Below are positions 56,342 through 64,000 of a stretch of 64,000 nucleotides of DNA, in pieces. Numbering within the stretch: position 1 is the stretch's first letter; each line of letters starts with the position of its first letter. Location: positions 239,616,187 through 239,680,186 of the forward strand of contig CM054058.1 in the NCBI GenBank assembly GCA_028641055.1. Direction: 5' to 3'. This DNA comes from Alopecurus myosuroides. Its lineage: Eukaryota; Streptophyta; Magnoliopsida; Poales; Poaceae. The position numbers and the translations under genes were made by a program. Below the pieces are notes generated by a model, which was given only the letters and a program-made list of their open reading frames with translations, was not told the origin of the DNA and searched no databases.

Positions 56342-59326
56342 CTAGGGGTAGAACTTGCGGAGATGCGCAACGTTCCACGAGTTGGAGTAGATGCCACCGG
56401 TCTCCAGGTTCTTCAATCGGTAGGCGCCGCCTGGGATAACTTCGTGTATTAAGAAAGGTCCTTCCCATGGTGGCTCGAGCTTGTGTCCTTCCTTTTGCTT
56501 GAGCCGCAGCACCAGGTCTCCTACCATGAAGGATCTATGGCGTATACGACGACTGTGGTAGTTGTGCAGTGATTGCTGGTATGTTGCAGATCTTGCGAGT
56601 GCAATGTCTCGAATTTCGTCGAGTGCGTCCACGTCTTCTGCGAGTGCTCTGTTTGAGGTTTCTTCGTTGTATGCGACGATGCGTGGAGCACTAAATTTGA
56701 CATCTTCATGAAGGACGGCCTCGGCTCCGTGGACCATGAAGAATGGTATATAGTTTGTTGACCGATTTGGCGTTGTGCGGAGGCTCCATAGTACCGATGG
56801 TAATTCCTCGGCCGAATGCCCTCCTGCTGGGTTTAGCCGATCGAGTATCCGCTTCTTTAGGCCAGCTGAGACTAATCCGTTAGATCGCTCGACTTGACCG
56901 TTAGTTTGCGGGTGAGCTATTGAGGCGAAGCTGAGGGTGATACCCTTTTCCTCGCAGAATTCCTATGTTTTCTTGGCTGTGAAGTTGCTACCGTTGTCGG
57001 TGATGATGTTGTGTGGTATGCCAAATCTGCACACGATGGAGTCGAGGAATTTCACGGCGCACTGGGCGTGCGCGGAGGTTACTGGCATAGCCTCTATCCA
57101 CTTTGTGAATTTGTCAACTGCTACGAGTAGGTGCCTATACCCTCCAGGCGTCGACTTGCGTATTGGCCCTACTATGTCTAGCCCCCATTGCGCAAAGGGC
57201 CAGGGGATTGGGATCATGTGTAGTTCTGTGGCAATGGCGTGCGGCTTGGGTTCAAACCTCTGGCAGGCGTTGCATCGGTCGACTAGATCTTTGGCGTCTC
57301 TGGCTGCTGTGAGCCAATAAAATCCTGCCCTGAAGGCTTTACCCACGATTGCTCTCCAGCTGGCGTGGTGGCCGCAGTCTCCTTGGTGTATATCCCGGAG
57401 TAACTCCTTGCCATCTTCGGGTGCTATGCATCTCTGAAATATCCCTGATATTCTTTGCTTGTACAGCTCGCCGTTGATCACCCGAAAGGATTTGCTGCGC
57501 CGTACTATTTGCCGAGCCTCGCAGATGTCTGCTGGGAGCTGTTTGTTTGACAAGTAGTCGAGGTATTTATGCGTCCAGACTGGCTCGAACAAAAAAACTT
57601 GCCTTGAAATATTGTAGATGAGCTCGATCATAGAAATTTGTGGGTTGGCTTCTGTCTCTGCTATGGCGGGTGTTCCCGCTGGCTTCTTGACCTTGACTGA
57701 ACGCTTGATCATTCTTTCAAAGTAGATTCCTGGCGGTATGGGTGTGTTTGTTGACCCCATGTTTGCCAGCTTGTCTGCTTCCTCATTGCTGGATCGCGCA
57801 ATATGTTTCAATTTGAACCCTTTGAAACTTCCTTCGAGTAGGTTGTACATGTCGCGGTAGGCGACCATGCTATCTGCGATGGCGTCGCACTCCTTCATCG
57901 CCCGTTGTACGATGAGGTTGGAATCTCCATAAATCATCAATCGGGTGGCTCCGCAAGCGATCGCCATTTTGATGCCGCGAAGGAGTGCTTCGTATTCTGC
58001 GTCGTTGTTGAATGTTGGGTCCTCTGGTGGGAAGTCCAATCGCAAAACATACTGCAACTTATCTCCTCTTGGGGAGATGAGAATAACTCCGGCTCTGGCT
58101 CCTTCATTCCTTTTTGACCCGTAGAAGTACATGATCCAGTTGCTCGTGTACTCTAGGGGTCCTGGTGTTTGCAGCTCCGTCCACTCGCTCAGGAATTCTG
58201 TGACGACCTGGGATTTTACAAAGTTACGTCCTGCGTATATGATGTCCCAGGCGCCTAGCTCGATGCTCCACTTCGCGATTCTTCCGGATGCCATAGGGTT
58301 GTTCATGATAGTACCGAGTGATGCGTCGTTTAGCACCGTTACAGTATGTTCTTGGAAGTAATGCTTGAGCTTTCGGACTGTGAGTACGACCCCGTATGCG
58401 AGCTTCTGGTAGTGGGGGTATCGTTGTTTGCACGGCGAGAGCACCTCGCTGATGTAATAAATTGGCCGTTGAACTCCATACACCTTGCCATCCTCCGGCC
58501 GCTCAACCACGATCACCGTGCTGATGACTTGATTTGTTGCGGCTAGGTATAAGTACAGTGGCTCCCGTTCTTGTGGCGTTGCTAGAACACGCCTACTCTG
58601 CAGTGCTCGCTTTAGGTCTGCGAATGCCTTTTTTGCTTCTGGTGTCCACTCGAACTTATCCGTCTTCTTCAGCAACTTGTAGAAGGGTAATGCTTGCTCG
58701 CCTAATTTTGCGATGAATCTGCTTAGGGCGGCTAGCCGTCCTGCGAGCTGCTGTACGCCGCGAAGGTTGGTTGGCTGCTTCATTGACAGGATTGCTTGAA
58801 TTTTCTCTGGGTTGGCTTCGATTCCTCGGGCAGACACCAGATACCCGAGAAGTTGTCCCGCGGGGACACCAAAGACACATTTTGTCGGGTTGAGATTGAT
58901 CCTATACGAATTGAGGGCGTCGAATGTCTCCCTTATATCCTCGAGGAGTGTGTCCTCGACTTGAGTTTTTATGACGATGTCATCAACGTACACTTGTACG
59001 TTCTTGCCAATGAGCTTGGCAAGGCATTTTTGCATGCAGCGCTGATATGTTGCGCCTGCGTTTTTTAGCCCTAAGGGCATCGTCGTGTAGCAGTAGACAC
59101 CGTGAGGTGTGACAAACGTTGTCTTCTCCTTGTCCTCCTTTTTCATCCTTATCTGATTATACCCCGAGTAGGCGTCCAAGAAGGAGAGGCGTTGGCAGCC
59201 TGCTGTAGAGTCCACGATCTGGTCGATCCGTGGTAAGGAAAAGTTGTCCTTGGGGCAGTGTTTGTTCAACGACGTGTAGTCGATGCACACGCGAAGGATG
59301 TCAGTGTTTTTCTTCGGGACCAGCAC
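56342..59326 (-). pseudogene. Reverse transcriptase, RNase H and integrase of Tat-type gypsy (broken)
   Basis: The frame is open from 59326 to an in-frame TAG at 56965-56963 and then continues in the same frame to 56342. Reverse transcriptase is present with CIDYTSLNK and the YVDD box (58990-58979). The connecting RNase H has a weak VLNDAS motif. A second, cellular-type RNase H follows (IMYFYGSKRNEGARAG, NDAEYEALL, IYGDSNLIV); its first Asp position appears altered (FYGS where FDGS is usual). Integrase follows with a HHCC finger, LDIVGP and DNGSNF; the Glu-bearing segment lies after the stop. A dual RNase H is the hallmark of the Tat lineage. A frameshift near 59411-59440 separates it from the protease. 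Confidence 0.88.
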
Positions 59327-59662
59327 CGGGTTTGCTAACCAGGTGGATATCTTTATCTCTCGGATGAATTTTGCGGGGAGCAGTGTGTTTACCTCTTCTC
59401 CAAGTGCCTTTTTCTTTGGCTTTGAGAACTGTCGATTGTCTGCTTGATAGGTTTGGCGTCTTTGAAAACCTCGAGTGAGTGCTCGGCAAACTCCCTGGAT
59501 ATCCCTGGCATATCTGAAGGCTGCCAGGCGAAGATTTCCCAGTACTCACGGAGGAGTTCGACGAGCGCGCCTTGCTATGCGGGCGAGAGGGTGGTGGACA
59601 CCATCGCCGTCTTCGCGGGCTCCGTCGGGTGCACTTGATGCTTTCGAGTGTCGCTGTTTGCG

Positions 59663-62600
59663 CTAAACTCGAGTTCTGGAGCATTCTTTTTGGTGAGAGG
59701 CATCAGGAGTGGTCCGTGGTCTTTGCCAATCTTCTAGTTCCTCCTGCATCCCGAAAGACTTCGCGATCTCGTTGAACTCGATGTCGCACTTGTCATATTT
59801 TTGGAAGTCGCCATCTATGGTGATGGGGCCGTATTCTCTAGGAAGTTTGAGTTTCAGGTAGGCATAGTGAGGTACTTCCATGAATCTCGCGAACGCTGTT
59901 CGGCCGAGAATGACGTGGTACTGTGAGGGCCAGTCGACTACTTCGAAGTCGAGGAATTCTCGTCTGTAGTTTCTTCGGTTGCCGAGCACTACCTCCAAAT
60001 TAATTGTTCCGAGTGGTCGGACTGCTTTTCCTGGTACTATCCCGTGGAAGGATGTCTCTGATTCTGCGAGTCTGTCCATGTTCTTGTTCATCCTATGGAG
60101 TGTGTCCGCGTAAATGATGTGAATTCCGCTGCCCCCGTCCATGAACACTCGGGCTAGTTCATAGTTGCCTATCTGCGCCTGGATGACGAGCGTGGCATGC
60201 CCTGGTCCATAAACTCGCGGAGGATGGTCCTCTTTGGAGAAAGTTATCGGTTGGTCAACCATCTTCAGGTACTCTGGCTTGGACGGTGGAGCTTGGACTG
60301 CCATGGCTACTTGGTGTGTGTTTGTTTTCTGGGCCCTGCGGGACGGGCAGACTTTCTGTATCATTCCAAGGAGTCCTGCTGGGTTTGGGTACCCATTGCC
60401 CCCTTGGTTTGCGGCGGGTGGCGCTGGGAGCGCGTCCAACACCGCGTTTTGGTGTCCTGGTGGAGGTAGGGGTTGTGGCGGGTGGAATCCCTGATGTCCT
60501 CCTCCTGGGAGTTGTGGGTAGCCTTGATTGACCGCAACTTTGTTTTTCTTCGAGAAGGCCTCGTGGATGTCGAGGAACTTTTGACAATCCTTGAGGAGGT
60601 GTGTTGCCTTAGTCTTGCATGTGCGCTTATCTGTAAATAGATGTAGCGTGCAGTAACCGTCAAGGTCCTCCTCGGGAGTTTTATCCTCTGGCTTTGGCTT
60701 CCATTCGCAATTTCCACGATGTCCGTTGTCGCCATTTCTCGTGAATTCTGCCGCCACCAGTTCTTCTCGGTCATCGTGGTCGTAATGCTTTCTCCTTTTC
60801 TTTCGACTATGACAGTCGTCCTCAGGTGCTGGCGAAGATGCCTTTTCGTTGCGCACCGAATCTTCACCGTTGGCCCATTTGTCGGCTATAGCCATCAGCT
60901 CTCCGATGGTTTTGGGTGCGGCTCGCCCCAGTTCTTCTCTGAAGGGAGTTCATCTAGCTCCTTTGGTGAAAGCTTCGACTACGACCTCTTCCGATATGTT
61001 TCCCGCCGTGTTTTTGAGCGTGGTCCATCGCTGGATGTACTCGAGAGTAGACTCACCATTCTTCTGCTTGCAAGCCCGCATCTCCTCGATTGACGCGGGT
61101 CTTTTATATGTTGCTTGGAAGTTCTTGCGGAAGTCGAAGGTTAGATCGTCCCACGATCCATAGCACGCCCTCGGTCTTCCTTCGAGCCAGCTACATGCAG
61201 CGCCTATGAGATGCAGGTTGAGGTACTGCATTGTTGTGGTTTTGTTCCCACGTTGGCATTTTACTGCCGTGAGATAATCCGACAGCCAAGATTTGGGCTC
61301 CAGCGAACCGTCGTATTTTGGCACTTCCGTAGTAAGCTTAAATCTCCTGGGCATTGGTGCCTCGCGGATTTCGCGAGTAAAGCACAATGCTCCATAGGCC
61401 TCTTCGTCAAAGGAGGTGGATGGGGAATGTGCGCGGTTCCTAGCCGCTCGAGCTTTGTTGATTTTGTTCTGTGCGATGTCTGACCGCGCGTTGTATCCAG
61501 GCTGGTCACGATCAACCTCCTTCCGTGCCTCCTTGCTGCGGTGTCGCGAGCGGCTGCTATGATGTCGTGGAATGCGATCCCGATCCCTCGGGCTGTCGTC
61601 GCTGCTACTCGGGCTCTCGCCGCGTCGCCGGGCTTCTTTTCCTCGGGCGCGACGAGCTGACTTATCTCTTCTGGGCGATGTACTCCCACGTTCGCGGTGT
61701 ATTTCTTTGTCTTTCCGAGGGGTTTTCTCAGCCTCCTTTGCAGTCGCGTTCTTGCGGTTTTGGGCTGCGAGTCTCGCGGCTGCCATGCCCAGCCCCTTCT
61801 GGACTTGCCTTTATTTCTCCGCGCGAGGGTCGTTCTCCCCTGGCTGGTTCGCCTGCAGGTATGTGGCTGCGGTCAGGATTGCGGCAGAGGGAGTCGTCGG
61901 GTGTACATTGCCGTCGTCATCGACGTGCATGAGGGAGGTTTCGAGTGTTCTGCTGATCTCGCTGAGAGACCTGTCGTCCAGAGCTGGAGTCTTCGAGACG
62001 TATCTTTTCTTCGGGGGATTATTCCCTGCCGAGCGTGTTTTGGAGAGGCCTGCGCGACGTAAAGTTAACTCCTCCGCCAGCCTTTCCGCTCGTCCAGATC
62101 CTTGCGAGCTTCTTTGATCAGTGCGGTCGGTTTCACTAGATGGTAGTGGTATGCGGTTAGATCTTCCTACGGGGCTCCTTCTTCAATCGGCTGGGCGGAG
62201 TGTACGGCCGCTTTTGCCTTGACCTAGGCTGCCCACGATACTTTAATGAGCTCTTGATCTGTCGCGCTCTCTTCCGTTTCCTCGGGTGGATTGTTCGATC
62301 GTGCCATGCAGACCTGAGCCAGATATGGTCCGTGAGTCCTAGGCGTGGACCGGCGAGTTTCTTCGACCCGAGAAGACTCCTCTGAAGCGATGGTGTGGAA
62401 GTTGCGAGTGCTGGGGCGCACGGATCCGCCGCTGGTTGCTAGGTCGCATCCAGCGTTATTGGGCAGCGAGTGGAGAGTTTCCGGGCTCGAGATTGACTCG
62501 GAGTCAGATCCTTCGAGATCGGTTTGCTCGGGGAAGTGCATGATTCCTGCTTTGTTGGCGTGGAAGCGGAAGCTCCCGAACGTCAGGGTGAAGCTTTTCT

Positions 62601-62736
62601 CCAATCCACTGAATGCCGGGCGCGATTCCGGCGAGTGGGGCGCGACGATGATCGACCCGGAGCGGATCGGATCTGCTGAAGTCAAAGCTCCGGGGCTCCA
62701 GTTGAAGGTTGGCGATGATGAGGCCGAAGATGCCAT
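59663..62736 (-). pseudogene. Gag and protease of Tat-type gypsy (broken)
   Basis: The gag ATG is probably at 62736 (MASSASSSPTFNW). Open pieces are 62736-62224, 61786-60950 and 60895-59663, so stops or frameshifts occur around 62223-61787 and 60950-60895. The 61786 piece opens with a very basic Arg/Lys/Asp/Ser region and then carries the gag core (YDGSLEPKSWLSDYLTAVK, YGSWDDLTFDFRKNF). The 60895 piece has a His/Cys-rich nucleic-acid-binding segment (CTLHLFTDKRTCKTKATHLLKDC), then the aspartic protease FMDGGSGIHIIY near 60130-60145 and VILGRTAFARF. The reading then loses frame before reverse transcriptase. Confidence 0.85.
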
Positions 62737-62759
62737 GGATCCAGCGCCCGCCTTTCCCA

Positions 62760-62774
62760 CAGACGGCGCCAATT
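62760..62774 (-). other. Primer binding site of Tat-type gypsy
   Basis: On the minus strand TTGGCGCCGTCTGTG lies one base after the 5' LTR. This is the common TGGCGCC-type primer site of grass gypsy elements. Confidence 0.8.
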
Positions 62775-62775
62775 G

Positions 62776-63264
62776 TCGAATATGCATCTCAACAAGTCAC
62801 TCGGGTGAACCGATAGGGTTTCGATTAGGAGAATGTGTAGGCGCTGGTGACAATCATCGGCAAACAGGGGGCACGATTTACCCAGTTTCGGGGCCCTCGC
62901 TGAGGTAAAACCTTTACTCCTGCTTCTGTCGATTTGTATTAGCAATAGACCGGTTACAATGGGGGGTGCTCGAGTCGAGAGTTAGATCTCAATCTCAAGG
63001 CTTTTGGTGATGTGATATGGCTTAGTCCCCCTCTCGGTGGTTCTCCTGGCCTTATATAGGTGGCCAGGTCTCAAACCGCACCCGGGGGGATACAAACCCT
63101 AACCTTAAGACGGTTACAAGTTTCCTTTCTTGACTATCAAGGCTCCGCGGGTGGGCCTTGATTGGGTCTTCTAGAACTGTTCATGGCATATCCCTTCGGG
63201 CATAGGTCTTGGGCCTTGGACCGGGTAGCCTCACCCGATAGGTTCAGGACTCATCCCCTCGTCA
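62776..63264 (-). repeat. 5' LTR of Tat-type gypsy (489 bp)
   Basis: This is the copy of 50266-50758. On the minus strand a TATA box, TATATAA, lies at the complement of 63052-63058. Confidence 0.92.
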
Positions 63265-63269
63265 AATGG
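63265..63269. repeat. Gypsy target-site duplication AATGG, right
   Basis: AATGG follows the right LTR and matches 50261-50265. Confidence 0.9.
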
Positions 63270-63876
63270 TAGTTAAAATAACTTAGTTAGACCTTTGATT
63301 TTTTTAGGGTGCATGATTTTTAGTTGCTAATTGTCTACAAGAAAAACAAGAAAAATAGAAGAATAAAAACAAGATTTAGTTGCTAATTGTCTACAATTTT
63401 TAGGGTGATTTTTAAATAGTTTGTAGCACTTTTACATTAGCAATATGCCTAATTGTCTACAAATTTTATTTGTGAAATTAATACTTTTTTTAGGGTGCAT
63501 TATTTGAGTACTATACCAAGAAAAACAAAATATACCAAGAAAAACAAAAAACAAACTATTTAGTAGCATGCACTTTAAATATTTAGTAGCACTTTAAATA
63601 GTACAAATGTTTTTCACGAGAAATATTCAATTTAGCTTCCTGATGCTTAGGAGTGTGTATCTATCCTTGGATGAATTTAGGAGTCATAGAATGAGCTGAG
63701 TGATTTTTCTAGTGTTTAGGATATGTTGGATAATTAGTCTATGTTTATTAATATATTTCTGATTTTTTAGCTCGCTTGAGACTTGGTGTATGCTTAAGAG
63801 TTTAGGTAGCATTAATTTATTGTTAAAAAAGTTTGCTACATTCGTTTTGTAGTTAATCTATGAACGCCCGCGGTAG
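63270..63876. other. AT-rich interior of the CACTA element
   Basis: This continues the sequence left of the gypsy insertion. It has repeated poly(A/T) stretches and short direct repeats (GTTGCTAATTGTCTACAA at about 63322 and 63378). No gene is visible. Confidence 0.5.
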
Positions 63877-64000
63877 AGAGATGGTGAAGAGGAAATCTTG
63901 AATGTAATATATTCCGATAGAGATGACGGTGAAGAGGAAGATTACAACTCACAATTTTTGAACGAATACGATGAGGGAGCTGAGATAGAACGAAGAGAAG
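63877..64000 (+). CDS. Partial acidic ORF running off the window (possible CACTA exon)
   Basis: After a TAG at 63874-63876 the frame stays open to the window end, 41 codons. It reads RDGEEEILNVIYSDRDDGEEEDYNSQ and on to DEGAEIERRE, very acidic with a repeated RD(D)GEEE motif. Position inside a CACTA and composition suggest an exon of its transposase or accessory gene, but no domain is identifiable in the part present. The true start may be upstream across an intron. Confidence 0.35.

Larger units (their letters stand above)
50266..63264 (-). mobile_element. Tat/Retand-type Ty3/gypsy element with an antisense spliced gene
   Basis: This 12,999-bp element lies on the minus strand, bounded by TSD AATGG. 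On its own strand the order is: 5' LTR (63264-62776), TGGCGCC-type primer site, gag, protease, reverse transcriptase, two RNase H regions, integrase (to 56342), then an opposite-strand multi-exon gene (52017 to about 56050 on +), a palindromic minisatellite, polypurine tract and 3' LTR (50758-50266). LTR pairs show about 25 differences in 490 bases by eye, so it is clearly older than the copia. The gag-pol frames carry several stops and frameshifts. Confidence 0.92.
49420..64000. mobile_element. CACTA DNA transposon, one end only, interrupted by a gypsy element
   Basis: CACTAGTAGAAAAAAAAGGC at 49420 is a CACTA terminal repeat. AGT at 49417-49419 would be the 3-bp target copy. Three palindromic subterminal repeats of the TTTAGTCCCGG...CCGGGACTAAA type follow (49563-49797), as in Caspar-like elements of wheat. 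A GC-rich block with a possible splice donor (GGTACGTCG near 49964) could be the first exon of its gene. The Tat-type gypsy sits at 50266-63264, and CACTA interior resumes at 63265. The other end lies beyond the window. Confidence 0.75.

Noticed and set aside
61572..62117. Plus-strand frames of up to 181 codons opposite gag
   Set aside because: They are antisense shadows of the basic gag region. No splice structure or domain is seen, unlike the antisense gene at 52017-56050.
1..64000. tRNA, rRNA or integrated viral genes
   Set aside because: Both strands were read for tRNA-like and rRNA-like sequence and for pararetrovirus-type proteins. Only primer-site fragments complementary to tRNA and ordinary retrotransposon proteins were seen.

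Overview
The window is a repeat-rich plant nuclear segment, almost certainly from a grass of the Triticeae (wheat, barley, rye or Aegilops type). That call rests on recognised element styles: copia LTRs beginning TGTTGGGAATATGCCC, Sabrina/WHAM-like gypsy LTRs beginning TGATACG or TGGTACG, Helitron ends of the TCTCTACTAT...CTAG type, a CACTA with TTTAGTCCCGG subterminal repeats, and a Stowaway MITE. I cannot name the species. Only one ordinary host gene is visible in 64 kb: an intact, intronless UDP-glycosyltransferase (558-1988, +). The rest is nested transposable elements whose boundaries can mostly be fixed to the base from target-site duplications (TSDs).

Layout. (1) 1-7890: UGT gene; its 3' UTR is split by a full-length antisense L1-type LINE (2065-7818) with a 16-bp TSD and both ORFs open. 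(2) About 7895-25392: a small DNA element carrying a decayed AP2/ERF-like gene, split by a 16.5-kb Ty3/gypsy chromovirus (8526-25016, TSD GGCAG) with unusually long 5.17-kb LTRs. (3) 25393-43553: an old gypsy remnant, interrupted by a decayed Athila/Sabrina-like element (25926-34372) and by a very young intact copia element (34940-42907, TSD GTATG). The 3' LTR of the Athila-like element has itself received two solo LTRs (30543-31917 and 33036-34363), each with a perfect TSD. (4) 43554-47073: two nested Helitrons and a Stowaway MITE. (5) 47074-49419: AT-rich sequence without a clear gene. (6) 49420 to beyond the window: a CACTA transposon interrupted by a 13-kb Tat/Retand-type gypsy element on the minus strand (50266-63264, TSD AATGG).

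The most unusual part is the Tat-type element. Between its pol and its 3' LTR lies a separate multi-exon gene on the opposite strand (52017 to about 56050). It encodes a protein of the 'putative gypsy type transposon' type (PF04195-like) followed by coiled coils. The element also holds a palindromic 62-bp minisatellite and four internal copies of its own polypurine tract. The Athila-like element independently carries extra internal copies of its own polypurine tract.

Relative ages from LTR pairs counted by eye: copia one difference in 1336 bp; chromovirus about 40 substitutions in 5.17 kb; Tat element roughly 25 in 490 bp. The LINE, copia and chromovirus coding regions are open (apart from one accessory ORF in the chromovirus), so these three are the candidates for recent or current activity.
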